Part shown: positions 27,556-35,450 of the stretch, in pieces | Layout: each line of letters starts with the position of its first letter | Numbering within the stretch: the stretch's first letter is position 1 | Assembly: GCA_035468355.1 (NCBI GenBank) | Contig: DATITA010000120.1 | Span: forward strand, 1 to 64,000 | DNA from: DATKSS01 sp035468355 | GTDB lineage: Bacteria > Chloroflexota > Dormibacteria > Dormibacterales > Dormibacteraceae | DNA: 64,000 nucleotides | Direction of reading: 5' to 3' | Position numbers and translations under genes: made by a program | Notes under the pieces: generated by a model | Told to the model about the DNA's origin: nothing | The model's database searches: none | The model's input: the letters and a program-made list of their open reading frames with translations, nothing else

Positions 27556-28548
27556 TCAGCGAGATTTCAGGGCCCGCAGGAACACCTCGTCGGTGACGTT
27601 GGCGCCCGAGAGGATCACGACGACTTTCTCGTTCGGCGCCGGGCGGTGTTGGTAAAGGAGCGCGGCCAGCGCCGCGGCTCCAGCCGGCTCCGCCAGCAGG
27701 TGCTCCCACTCGAACAGCAGCCGGATCGCGCGCAGCATCTCGTCTTCGTGCACCAGCACAACCTCGTCGACGCAGCGCCTGGCGATCTCGAAGGTGAGCC
27801 TCCCGGGGGCGGAAGCCGCGAGTCCGTCGGCGATCGTCTCGACCCGGTCGAGCGTGACCACGCTGCCCGCCTCGAGCGAGCGCCGCATCGCGTCGGCTCC
27901 GGCCGGCTCGACACCGATGACTCGTATGCGCGGCCGCTTCGCCTTCAGGTAGAGCGCGATTCCGCCGATCAGGCCGCCGCCGCCGATCGGCACCACCACC
28001 GTGTCGAAATGCTCGAGGTCGTGGATGAGCTCGACAGCGATCGTGCCCTGGCCCGCGATCACCCGCGCGTCGTCATACGCGTGGACGAACGTCGCACCGG
28101 TCTGCTTCTGCGCGCTCGTTGCTTCGAGGAAGGCCGCGTAGTAGTTGCGGCCGGCCGGCACGACCTTGGCCCCGAGCCGCCTGATGGCGTCGACCTTGAA
28201 CTTGTTCGCGGTCTCCGGCACGTAGACGGTCGCGGGCGCGTGAAAGGTCGCCGCGGCATAGGCGAGGCCCATCCCGTGATTGCCCGCCGACGCCGTGATG
28301 ACGCCGGCCGCGCGCTGCTCCGGGCTCATGTGCTTGAGCTTGTTGAGCGCGCCGCGGACTTTGAAGGCGCGGATCGGCTGAATCGACTCGACCTTGAGAT
28401 ACACCTGGCAGCGCGCTTTGTCGGTGAACGCGGGGGAGGGCTGCAGAGGCGTAGGAGGCAGGAATTCCCGCAGGTCCGCGGCGGCCTGCTCGATGTCGTC
28501 GGGCGTCACAGTGTCCGTCGCGCGCCCGGTCTGCTTCACGCGAGCCAA
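27556..28548 (-). CDS. Threonine/serine dehydratase (PLP, type II fold)
   Basis: 330 aa. PLP lysine in PIRAFKVRGA, SAGNHGMGLA, the phosphate loop GGGGLIGG and a C-terminal ILSGANVT. Length fits the catabolic (TdcB-like) type without a C-terminal ACT regulatory domain. It deaminates threonine to 2-oxobutyrate, which can yield propionyl-CoA and so feed the methylmalonyl-CoA genes in this window. The adjacent RAM-domain protein may supply separate amino-acid sensing. Confidence 0.92.
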   Translation of the reverse strand: MARVKQTGRATDTVTPDDIEQAAADLREFLPPTPLQPSPAFTDKARCQVYLKVESIQPIRAFKVRGALNKLKHMSPEQRAAGVITASAGNHGMGLAYAAATFHAPATVYVPETANKFKVDAIRRLGAKVVPAGRNYYAAFLEATSAQKQTGATFVHAYDDARVIAGQGTIAVELIHDLEHFDTVVVPIGGGGLIGGIALYLKAKRPRIRVIGVEPAGADAMRRSLEAGSVVTLDRVETIADGLAASAPGRLTFEIARRCVDEVVLVHEDEMLRAIRLLFEWEHLLAEPAGAAALAALLYQHRPAPNEKVVVILSGANVTDEVFLRALKSR

Positions 28549-28564
28549 GTTAGGTGCTGCACAC

Positions 28565-28570
28565 TAGCAT
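28565..28570 (+). promoter_or_regulatory. Putative leaderless -10 box for a small basic protein
   Basis: TAGCAT ends 6 nt before the ATG at 28577, at the divergent boundary with the dehydratase gene. Confidence 0.4.
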
Positions 28571-28576
28571 CCGAAG

Positions 28577-28729
28577 ATGGCAGACGAACTCGATCGAATT
28601 GCGCCGCGCGAAGGAGCCCGCGTGAGGGCCCGGGACAAGAAGGTGCGCGGACCCAAAGTGGTGGCGGTCAACCCCGGGCTGAAGAAGCTCGCTCAGCACC
28701 TCGCCGAGAAGAGAAAGACGAAACCGTGA
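28577..28729 (+). CDS. Small basic protein (50 aa), unknown function
   Basis: A 50-codon frame: acidic start MADELDRIAPREGARV, then a Lys/Arg-rich body (RARDKKVRGPKVVAVNPGLK) and a KRKTKP tail. No membrane segment or known domain. The charge suggests nucleic-acid or ribosome contact, which is only a guess. Support for being real comes from the leaderless-type promoter box 6 nt upstream and clean position between genes. The 115 bp after it hold nothing else I can name. Confidence 0.55.
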   Translation: MADELDRIAPREGARVRARDKKVRGPKVVAVNPGLKKLAQHLAEKRKTKP

Positions 28730-28844
28730 CGATGCTTTCGCGCGGTCAGGCGGACAGCGGCGTCCCCCGCGCCGGGGCGATTCAGGTACCTGTGACGTCA
28801 GCTGATCGCGAACGAGCGCTTGACGATGTCCCAGTACTGCATGG

Positions 28845-29210
28845 CTAAAAGGTCGCGGGGACGATCGCGCGCTTGTGGACGCCCGAACCCAGCAGCTTGT
28901 CACCATCGCGGCACTCGACCTCGAAGTAGAGCTTGTTGCCCTTGACCTCGGTCACGCGGGTGATGATGGTGACGGTGCGGCCCGGCGCCGTCGGGGCCAT
29001 GTGCCTCACGTGGATCTCATAGCCGACGCTCGTCTGGCCTTCGGGAAGGAATCGCTCGATCGAGCGGTGGCTGGTCACCTCCATGAGGCCGACCATGGCC
29101 GGCGTAGAGAATGTGCCTTTGCCACCTACGTGATGCGTGAGCAGTTCGCCCTCCACCACGCGGTCGAGTCGCCCTTCGAGCCCGGGCCGAATACTCTCCA
29201 GGGCACTCAA
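28845..29210 (-). CDS. Hotdog-fold thioesterase (fluoroacetyl-CoA thioesterase-like)
   Basis: 121 aa single hotdog domain. LLTHHVGGKGTFSTPAMVGLMEVTSH resembles FlK-type thioesterases, with a Thr and Glu in the helix that opens the fold, and HVRHMAPTAPGRTVTI follows. It would hydrolyse a short acyl-CoA, fitting the many acyl-CoA genes around. The start codon is TTG, adjacent to a divergent AT-rich box shared with galU. Confidence 0.85.
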   Translation of the reverse strand: MSALESIRPGLEGRLDRVVEGELLTHHVGGKGTFSTPAMVGLMEVTSHRSIERFLPEGQTSVGYEIHVRHMAPTAPGRTVTIITRVTEVKGNKLYFEVECRDGDKLLGSGVHKRAIVPATF

Positions 29211-29212
29211 CC

Positions 29213-29219
29213 TATAGAT
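29213..29219. promoter_or_regulatory. Divergent -10 element between thioesterase and galU
   Basis: TATAGAT lies 8 nt before the galU ATG. Its complement gives CTATAG immediately before the thioesterase TTG. Only 17 bp separate the two starts. Confidence 0.45.
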
Positions 29220-29227
29220 TGTGCTCG

Positions 29228-30145
29228 ATGACGTCAGCGGCCGTGCGCAAGGCGATCTTTCCGGCCGCGGGCCTGGGCACGCGGTTCCTACCCGTGACCA
29301 AGGCGCAGCCCAAAGAGATGCTGCCCCTGGTCGACAAACCGACCATCCAGTACGGCGTGGAGGAGGCGATCGCCAGCGGGATCGAGCAGGTGATCATGGT
29401 CACCGGCGGCGGCAAGCGCGCGATCGTCGACCACTTTGACCGCTCGCTCGAGCTCGAGCACTACCTGCGCGAGCGAGGCAAGCAAGACCTGCTCGAGATA
29501 CTGGAAGAGGTTGACCAGCTGAGCGAGCAGGTTGACATCACCTACATCCAGCAGAAGGAGCCCCTGGGGCTCGGTCACGCCGTGTGGACGGCTCGCCGGC
29601 TCGTGGAGGCGGAGGCGTGCGCGGTCCTGTTGGCCGACGACGTGATCCTCGGTGGTGCGGACCCGTGTCTCAAGCAGCTCATCGACGCCCACCGCAAGAC
29701 CGGGGCGACGGTGATCGCCGTACGTCGCTTTCCTCGCAGCGTGGTCGGCCGGTACGGCGTGGTCGCCATCAACAGCTCCGAGGGCCGGATGCACGAGGTG
29801 ACCGACATGGTCGAGAAGCCGGCGCCTGGCGCCGAGCCGTCAGACCTGGCGATCCTCGGCCGCTACGTGCTGACGCCGGCGGTGTTTGCCGAGCTTGAGT
29901 CCGCACAGCCCGGAGCCGGCAAGGAGATCCAGCTGACCGATGCCATCAAGCGGACGCTGGGCTCCCACCCGGTGGTGGCTTACGAGTTCGAGGGGGACTA
30001 CTACGACACGGGCACCATCCCCGGCTACCTGAGGGCCAACCTGATGCTCGCGATGCGCCGCGAAGGCCTCCGCGAAGAACTCGCCCCGATCCTCCGCGAG
30101 CTCCTCGAAGGGCCAGGTCAGGATGGGCCCAACACGGGTCTATAA
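29228..30145 (+). CDS. galU: UTP--glucose-1-phosphate uridylyltransferase
   Basis: 305 aa nucleotidyltransferase. KAIFPAAGLGTRFLPVTKAQPKEMLPLVDKP is the UTP-binding start, followed by IQYGVEEAIASGIEQVIMVTG, QKEPLGLGHAVW, LLADD and YDTGTIPGYL. It makes UDP-glucose for cell-surface polysaccharides. The ATG at 29228 is preferred over the TTG at 29219. The TAA stop is embedded in a TATAAT sequence serving the next gene. Confidence 0.96.
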   Translation: MTSAAVRKAIFPAAGLGTRFLPVTKAQPKEMLPLVDKPTIQYGVEEAIASGIEQVIMVTGGGKRAIVDHFDRSLELEHYLRERGKQDLLEILEEVDQLSEQVDITYIQQKEPLGLGHAVWTARRLVEAEACAVLLADDVILGGADPCLKQLIDAHRKTGATVIAVRRFPRSVVGRYGVVAINSSEGRMHEVTDMVEKPAPGAEPSDLAILGRYVLTPAVFAELESAQPGAGKEIQLTDAIKRTLGSHPVVAYEFEGDYYDTGTIPGYLRANLMLAMRREGLREELAPILRELLEGPGQDGPNTGL

Positions 30146-30146
30146 T
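30141..30146 (+). promoter_or_regulatory. Consensus -10 box TATAAT
   Basis: A perfect TATAAT overlaps the galU stop, 44 nt before the ATG at 30191. No clear -35 at 16-18 bp, so it may depend on an activator or be an extended-type promoter. Confidence 0.45.
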
Positions 30147-30190
30147 CGTAAACGCTCAATGAGCCGATTCCCAGCACGAGTGAATTACCT

Positions 30191-30457
30191 ATGGCTGTAT
30201 CAGGACGAAAGAGATTCGACGATGACAAAGTTGTCCGGTATGAGACCGCGGAGAAGGACTTCGAGGTCGAGGTTTCGCGCACCCTCAACAAATGGTGCGT
30301 CACCGTCTATCAGCTGCCGGGCCGGCAGATCCTGGTCCAGGACTTCTTTCCGGAGCGCTGGAAGGCGCTCGCGCGGGCACAGGACTTCATTCGCCTACTG
30401 AACCAGCGCAAGAAGAAGGAAGAAGAAGGCGCCGCTTCGGCCGAAGACGACTTCTGA
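30191..30457 (+). CDS. Hypothetical protein (88 aa)
   Basis: Starts MAVSGRKRFDDDKVVRYETA and has a beta-rich centre (FEVEVSRTLNKWCVTVYQLP), then FFPERWKALARAQDFIRLLNQ, and a charged coil-like tail KKKEEEGAASAEDDF. It is soluble, with no signal peptide. I do not recognise the family. It has its own likely promoter overlapping the galU stop. Confidence 0.65.
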   Translation: MAVSGRKRFDDDKVVRYETAEKDFEVEVSRTLNKWCVTVYQLPGRQILVQDFFPERWKALARAQDFIRLLNQRKKKEEEGAASAEDDF

Positions 30458-30498
30458 GCGAGCTGACCGCCGCTCCTTCATCTCGGTAGAATTCAGCG

Positions 30499-30638
30499 CT
30501 CGTGAACTGGTCTGTGCTGCGGCGCCACGATCGGAGGGGCCTGGATGCTGAAACGTCAGGTGCCGGCCGGAGTGAATCCGGCCTGAGCGCCGCGCTTTCA
30601 ATCGGGGAAGACTCTTGAACTGGTCTGTGCTGCGGCGC
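30499..30638. repeat. Short insertion flanked by a 27-bp near-perfect direct duplication (dispersed repeat A-like core)
   Basis: TGAACTGGTCTGTGCTGCGG(CGC) occurs at 30503-30525 and 30616-30638, 113 bp apart, with one mismatch just upstream (CTCG versus CTCT). Between the copies is GGCCGGAGTGAATCCGGCC, the same hairpin as in repeat A at 27146 and 53271 in reverse orientation. The duplicated segment is the start of the following gene. Confidence 0.65.
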
Positions 30639-30821
30639 GAGTGGGGGGCGGTGACTTTCGTACTGACCGTCCTGGTCGGAGTGATCATCGTGCCCGTCGC
30701 CCTCTACCTCACCAACCAGGGTCCCGCGCCGATCAGCACGCCGACCATCAGCACAGCGAGCAGCGCCCGCGCCAGCGGAGTGGAGCCTGCCAGCCCGGCT
30801 CGGGTCTCGCCGACCCCCTAA
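30615..30821 (+). CDS. Small single-span membrane protein (68 aa)
   Basis: NWSVLRREWGAVTF, one membrane segment (VLTVLVGVIIVPVALYL), then a Ser/Thr/Pro-rich external tail. Function unknown. The start is TTG within the second copy of a 27-bp duplication. The first copy carries the same codons with a GTG start (30502) but reads into the repeat and stops at 30616. The original gene start was probably one of these, displaced by insertion. Confidence 0.6.
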   Translation: MNWSVLRREWGAVTFVLTVLVGVIIVPVALYLTNQGPAPISTPTISTASSARASGVEPASPARVSPTP

Positions 30822-30825
30822 GCGT

Positions 30826-31362
30826 CTAAGCCGAAAGGCCCCAAAGCAACCGCTCGCCGTTCGGCCGCACGATGTCCTGCAGAGGCATGCTGAACTCGGC
30901 GACCGGCTTGCGTTCGGCGCTGACCCGCATCTCAATGACGTCCGACAGGCGCAGCCGACCGACCATCGCGCAATCGCGCAGGAAGGTGAAGACCACGGGC
31001 CGGACCAGGTTCAAGACGTAATCCGCGATTTGAGCGCCGTCGCCGATGGTCTGGCCGCTCACGCTGCGGTCCCGGAACGCCAGCACGACGACCTCGTCGC
31101 TGAGCATCACCGGCTGGCTCCACGCATATGCGCTGTCGCCTGCGCTGCTCAAGAGCTGCAGCACCTCGGCCAGCCGTCGCATGGGTGATTGGGGACCTTC
31201 GATCAAGAGGGGGACGTCGCGCTGGGCCTCGTTGAAGTGCTGTGCCCGGTACTGCGCGGTGAAGCCGAGGTCCGAGATCCCCGCGAACGGGGCGGGCACC
31301 TTGATCGACATCTCGCCGAGATGGGGGTTTGTGGGATGCATGCTGGAACCCGGCTCTTTCAT
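30826..31362 (-). CDS. Hypothetical protein (178 aa)
   Basis: Starts MKEPGSSMHPTNPHLGEMSI. The internal sequence alternates strands and helices (PMRRLAEVLQLLSSAGDSA, DEVVVLAFRDRSVSGQTIGDG, YVLNLVRPVVFTFLRDC, RLSDVIEMRVSAERKPVAEF). No signal peptide or clear domain. Internal ATG codons at 31341 and 31311 are alternative starts. The gene stands alone between a small membrane protein gene and a divergent CoA-transferase gene. I do not recognise a family. Confidence 0.65.
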   Translation of the reverse strand: MKEPGSSMHPTNPHLGEMSIKVPAPFAGISDLGFTAQYRAQHFNEAQRDVPLLIEGPQSPMRRLAEVLQLLSSAGDSAYAWSQPVMLSDEVVVLAFRDRSVSGQTIGDGAQIADYVLNLVRPVVFTFLRDCAMVGRLRLSDVIEMRVSAERKPVAEFSMPLQDIVRPNGERLLWGLSA

Positions 31363-31430
31363 GTCCTATTAACGCACGGGGGGCCCCAAATGTGTCCTGC
31401 GGAACGCCGTTCGCAGCAGAATTGAGCTCG

Positions 31431-32579
31431 ATGCCCCTGACCGGAACCCGCGTGCTGGACCTGACCCGGCTCCTGCCTGGGGCCTTCTGCACGATGCTCC
31501 TGGCCGACATGGGGGCGGACGTGATCAAGATCGAGGAGCCTCGGGAAGGCGACTACATGCGCTGGACGCCGCCGCTCATCAACGGGCAGAGCGCGCTCTT
31601 CAGCGCTCTCAACCGCAACAAGCGCAGCGTCACCATCAACCTCAAATCCGAGCTCGGGCGGGACCTTTTGCTGCGCCTGGTCGAAGAGGCTCACGTGCTG
31701 GTGGAGGGCAACCGGCCCGGCGTGATGCAGCGCCTGGGCCTCGGCTGGGAGGTTCTCCACGATCGCAACCCCAGGCTGGTCATGTGCTCGATCACGGGGT
31801 ACGGCCAGGACGGGCCGTTCGCGGCTCGCGCCGGGCACGACCTCAACTACATGGCGACCGCAGGCGCCCTCGGGCTGAACGGCGAGCGAGGCGGTCCTCC
31901 GGTTCCATTGTCAGTCCAGGTGGCCGACATTGGCGGAGGCGGCCTGCAGCCGGCGGTCGCCATCCTCGGCGCGCTGGTGGGCGTCCTGACCGGCGGCGAA
32001 GGACGCTGGATCGACGCGTCGATGACGGACGGCGCGGTGAGCTGGCTGGCGCTCGCGCTGGCTGCGCGCGGAAGCGGCGAAGTGGTCGGGAGAGGTGATC
32101 AGCGCCTGGCAGGACGCTACGCCTGCTACCGCGTCTACCGCTGCAAGGACGGCCGGTTCTTCAGCGTCGCCGCGCTCGAACCTAAGTTCTGGAGCGCGCT
32201 GTGCCGTGCGCTCGGCGTGCCGGAGCTGGTCGACCTGCAGTTCGTAGAGGGGCCCGAGGCCGAGCCCGTCCACGAGGCCATGGAACGGCTCTTTTCCTCT
32301 CGCACCCGCGAAGAATGGGAGAAGGACCTGGCCGGCCTAGACGCGTGCTGCGAGCCGGTGCTCGACCTGGACGAGGTGGCGGCCCACCCGCAGGTCGCCG
32401 CGCGCGGGCTCTTGACGAATCACGCCGGCGTCGTCGAGGTCCGGCCGGCCGTCAGGCTGCGCGAGGAATGGCGCCGAAGAGAAGCCCCGGGACTGGGCGA
32501 GCACACGGCCGAGATCCTGGCCGAGCTCGGCCTCGACGCTGCGCGCTACAGCGAGCTGATGAGCGAGGGCGTCATCTGA
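31431..32579 (+). CDS. CaiB/BaiF family III CoA-transferase or acyl-CoA racemase
   Basis: 382 aa from the ATG at 31431. N-terminal GTRVLDLTRLLPGAFCTMLLADMGADVIKIEEP is diagnostic. RNKRSVTINLK follows, and the catalytic Asp is in GHDLNYMATAGAL. The overall sequence fits alpha-methylacyl-CoA racemase (Amacr)-like members, which epimerise 2-methylacyl-CoA before beta-oxidation, as well as transferases. Branched acyl-CoA metabolism genes nearby favour the racemase reading. CAGAAT lies 8 nt before the start. The 3' end overlaps coaE by 8 nt. Confidence 0.88.
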   Translation: MPLTGTRVLDLTRLLPGAFCTMLLADMGADVIKIEEPREGDYMRWTPPLINGQSALFSALNRNKRSVTINLKSELGRDLLLRLVEEAHVLVEGNRPGVMQRLGLGWEVLHDRNPRLVMCSITGYGQDGPFAARAGHDLNYMATAGALGLNGERGGPPVPLSVQVADIGGGGLQPAVAILGALVGVLTGGEGRWIDASMTDGAVSWLALALAARGSGEVVGRGDQRLAGRYACYRVYRCKDGRFFSVAALEPKFWSALCRALGVPELVDLQFVEGPEAEPVHEAMERLFSSRTREEWEKDLAGLDACCEPVLDLDEVAAHPQVAARGLLTNHAGVVEVRPAVRLREEWRRREAPGLGEHTAEILAELGLDAARYSELMSEGVI

Positions 32580-33165
32580 CCAGCACGCTGTCCCAGATCC
32601 GCCTCACCTGCTCTCGAGTCTCTTCACGAGTGCCCGTGTTGTCCACCACCGTTCGGGCGAGGCGCCGCTTCTCATCCATCGGCATCTGCGCCGCGATCAT
32701 GGCTTGGGCTCGCTCCTCGGGCACCCCGCGGCCCGACACCAATCTTTCGAGCTGCATCGCCGCCGCGACGTAGACAAGGACCACCTCCTCGTACATCGCC
32801 TCGAGCCCGTTCTCGAAAAGGAGCGGGACGTCGTGCACCACGATATCGGCGCCGCGCTCGGCCGCCTCGGCCGTCCTGCTCGCCATCCATTCGCGCACCA
32901 GCGGGTGGACGATGGCGTTGAGCCGCAGGCGCGCGTCGTCGTCGTGGAACACCAGCTCGCCGAGGCGCGCCCGGTCGATGTGTCCGTCGCGCGCGTAATC
33001 GAGGCCGAACTCACGCACGACAGCGTCGTAGCCGGCGCTTCCAGGCGCATACGCCGCGTGGGCTGCCTCGTCCGCGTCGATCACTTCGGCGCCCAGCTCC
33101 CGGAGCATGCCCGCCACGGTCGATTTGCCCGACCCGACGCCGCCGGTCAGCCCGATGAGCTTCAA
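32572..33165 (-). CDS. coaE: Dephospho-CoA kinase
   Basis: 197 aa. P-loop LIGLTGGVGSGKST, VIDADEAAH (substrate Asp), IVHPLVREWM, VVHDVPLLFEN and RIWDS at the end. It catalyses the last step of CoA synthesis. Divergent from the flavoprotein gene with only 9 nt between starts; tail-to-tail overlap with the CoA-transferase gene. Confidence 0.95.
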   Translation of the reverse strand: MKLIGLTGGVGSGKSTVAGMLRELGAEVIDADEAAHAAYAPGSAGYDAVVREFGLDYARDGHIDRARLGELVFHDDDARLRLNAIVHPLVREWMASRTAEAAERGADIVVHDVPLLFENGLEAMYEEVVLVYVAAAMQLERLVSGRGVPEERAQAMIAAQMPMDEKRRLARTVVDNTGTREETREQVRRIWDSVLVR

Positions 33166-33174
33166 TTGGAGTGC

Positions 33175-34488
33175 ATGGGTGATGAAGAGAAATTCGACGC
33201 GGTGGTGGTCGGGGCCGGCCCGGCCGGCTCAGCGGCCGCCATCACGATGGCGAAGGCAGGCCTGCAGGTGGCCCTGCTGGAGAGAGGGGTCAAGCCGGGG
33301 TCCAAGAACGTCATGGGCGGCATCCTCTACAACCACTACCTCGAGGAGATCGTAGGGGACATCTGGAAACAGGCTCCACTGGAGCGGCCGATCATCGAAG
33401 AGCGGCGCTGGATCATGACCCCCGACGCGGCGATCGGCATCGATTACAAGAACCTTCGCAACCGGAGCCACCCTCACTCGTTCTCCGTGCTGCGCGCGCG
33501 CTTCGACGCCTGGTTTGCGGAGCAGGCCGAGCAGGCGGGTGCGATGGTGGTGCCGGAGACGGTCGTCGACCGGTTGATCGTCAAGAACGGCCGCGTGGTC
33601 GGCGTCGGCACGGGGCGCGGCGACGATCTCTATGCCGACGTGGTCGTCGTCTGTGAGGGCATCGGGCTCGGCGAGAGCCTGCTCGAGAAGACGGTGATCG
33701 GCGGCAAGCCGCTGCGGCGGAAGCTGCGCGCCAACGAGGTCGCGATGGCGGTCAAGGAGATCATGCAGCTGGACCCCGGCAGCATCGAGGAGCGGTTCAA
33801 TTGCGAACCCGGCGAGGGCTGCACGATCGAATGCTTCGGCGACGCGACCATGGGAATGGCGGGATTCATGTTCATCTACACCAACAAGGACACGCTGTCG
33901 GTGGGCGGCGGCGCGCTGTTGAGCGAGTTCAACCAGACCCTTCGAAGCCCGAACCAGGTCATGGAGCACTTCAAGAACCATCCGGCCGTCAAGCCGTTGC
34001 TGCGCGGCGCCGAGACCGTCGAATTCCTCGCGCACTTGATCCCGGAAGGCGGCTTTCGAGGCATCCCCAAGGTGTATGGACCGGGGTACCTGGTCTGCGG
34101 CGACGCAGCGATGCTGAGCAACCCGGTCCACCGCGAAGGCTCAAACCTTGCCATGGAGTCAGGCCGCCTCGCTGGCGAGACCGTGATCCATGCCAAGGAG
34201 GCAGGCGATTTCTCCGAGCGACGCCTTTCGGAGTACAAGGGAAGGCTCGACCACTCCTGGGTCATGGCGGACATGAAGAAGTACGACGGGGCCGTGCCTC
34301 TCCTCGAGCACAACCCGCAGCTGCTGACCAAATACCCGCAGGTCGCCGACCGCGCGCTGGACGAGTTCTTCCGGGTCGACGGCACATCGAAGTGGAAGAA
34401 GCAGTCGAACATCGTGAAGATGATCCGCAAGGAGGGCGCGCTCAGGATGGGTTGGGACACCATGAAAGCCCTGTGGACCATGAAATGA
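33175..34488 (+). CDS. FixC-type electron-transfer-flavoprotein:quinone oxidoreductase
   Basis: 437 aa. FAD-binding VVVGAGPAGSAAAITMAKAGLQVALLERG, then KNVMGGILYNHYLEEI, VVVCEGIGLGESLLEK and GDAAMLSNPVHREGSNLAMESG. These match FixC/ETF-QO flavoproteins that pass electrons from ETF to quinone. The separate ferredoxin-like subunit (FixX) and ETF are not in the window. With three acyl-CoA dehydrogenases nearby and menaquinone genes, it likely links acyl-CoA oxidation to the quinone pool. The stop overlaps the next ATG. Confidence 0.9.
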   Translation: MGDEEKFDAVVVGAGPAGSAAAITMAKAGLQVALLERGVKPGSKNVMGGILYNHYLEEIVGDIWKQAPLERPIIEERRWIMTPDAAIGIDYKNLRNRSHPHSFSVLRARFDAWFAEQAEQAGAMVVPETVVDRLIVKNGRVVGVGTGRGDDLYADVVVVCEGIGLGESLLEKTVIGGKPLRRKLRANEVAMAVKEIMQLDPGSIEERFNCEPGEGCTIECFGDATMGMAGFMFIYTNKDTLSVGGGALLSEFNQTLRSPNQVMEHFKNHPAVKPLLRGAETVEFLAHLIPEGGFRGIPKVYGPGYLVCGDAAMLSNPVHREGSNLAMESGRLAGETVIHAKEAGDFSERRLSEYKGRLDHSWVMADMKKYDGAVPLLEHNPQLLTKYPQVADRALDEFFRVDGTSKWKKQSNIVKMIRKEGALRMGWDTMKALWTMK

Positions 34489-35384
34489 CGGCGGCGCAAA
34501 AGACTGAGGACGGCCTCGTTTTCGAGGACGGCCGCCTGACGCTCGCGGATGGCCGCGTCCTGGCGTGGCGCTGGTGGGGCGACCCCGGCGGGACGCCCGT
34601 GCTCCGCATCCAGGGAACCCCGGCTTCGCGGCTGAACCGAAACCCTGATGCGACCATCCAGCGGGACCTGGGGGTGCGCTACCTGATGGCGGATCGTCCG
34701 GGTTATGGCTGCTCGACGCGCAAGCCCGGTCGCGGGGTGGCCGACGTCACGGATGACCTGGTGGCCCTCCTCGACGCGCACGGGCTCGGCCGCGTGCCTG
34801 TCATGGGCACCAGCGGCGGCGGGCCTCATGCCCTCGCCATCGCCGCGCGTCACCCAGACCGGATCTCCGCGGTGAGCGTGGTCGTGGGCGCGGCGCCGCT
34901 GGTGCAGGCGGAGATCGGTCGCCTGGTCGGCGTGAACGCCGAGGGCTATGCGGCCGCTCAGAAAGGGTGGGCGGCTCTTTACGCCTACCTCGTGCCGATA
35001 CGAGAGCAGCTGCTCGGCGACGCCGGAATGCAGGGCGTGCTGCACGATGCTCCCCCGACCGACCGCGCGATCATGGAGAGCCCGGTCTGGCAGCGCCTGT
35101 CGCGCGAAAACCTGGCCGAATCCCTGCGCCAGGGCGCCGAAGGCTGGGCCGACGAATCGCTGGCCTTGAACGGCAGCTGGGATTTCGACCCGCGGGATGT
35201 GAAGGCGACGGTGACGTGGTGGCATTCCGAGGACGACAAGAACGCGCCTCTCTCGGCGGCCAGGCGCGTCGCGGCCCAGCTGCAGTGCCTCGACATGCAC
35301 ATCTGGCACGGCGAGGGGCATTTCGCCTCGCTCGTGCACGACAAGGAGATCGTCGGCGAGCTGATCGACCGGGCCGGAACGTGA
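34485..35384 (+). CDS. Alpha/beta hydrolase
   Basis: 299 aa. LAWRWWGDPGGTPVLRIQGTPASRL, nucleophile elbow GTSGGGPHALAIA (Ser), acid region WHSEDDKNAPL, His in WHGEGHFASL. The gene overlaps the flavoprotein gene (ATGA) and so is co-translated. The Arg-Ile-Gln-Gly-Thr-Pro-like oxyanion region is characteristic of a common uncharacterised hydrolase group. Substrate unknown. Confidence 0.85.
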   Translation: MTAAQKTEDGLVFEDGRLTLADGRVLAWRWWGDPGGTPVLRIQGTPASRLNRNPDATIQRDLGVRYLMADRPGYGCSTRKPGRGVADVTDDLVALLDAHGLGRVPVMGTSGGGPHALAIAARHPDRISAVSVVVGAAPLVQAEIGRLVGVNAEGYAAAQKGWAALYAYLVPIREQLLGDAGMQGVLHDAPPTDRAIMESPVWQRLSRENLAESLRQGAEGWADESLALNGSWDFDPRDVKATVTWWHSEDDKNAPLSAARRVAAQLQCLDMHIWHGEGHFASLVHDKEIVGELIDRAGT

Positions 35385-35401
35385 TTGCCTCCTGTCCCTC
35401 C

Positions 35402-35445
35402 CCATCCGGCGCTTCGCGCCACCTTCCCCGCGGAGCGGGGAAGTG
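35402..35445. repeat. Dispersed repeat B, copy 1
   Basis: CCATCCGGCGCTTCGCGCCA followed by CCTTCCCCGCGGAGCGGGGAAGTG: two hairpins between convergent genes. The same order of elements occurs at 63600-63643. Could act as a bidirectional terminator. Confidence 0.6.
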
Positions 35446-35450
35446 ACACC

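Noticed and set aside
30502..30616. Separate small protein starting at the first copy of the duplicated segment
   Set aside because: It consists of eight codons of the duplicated gene start followed by translated repeat DNA, so it is most likely a by-product of the insertion.
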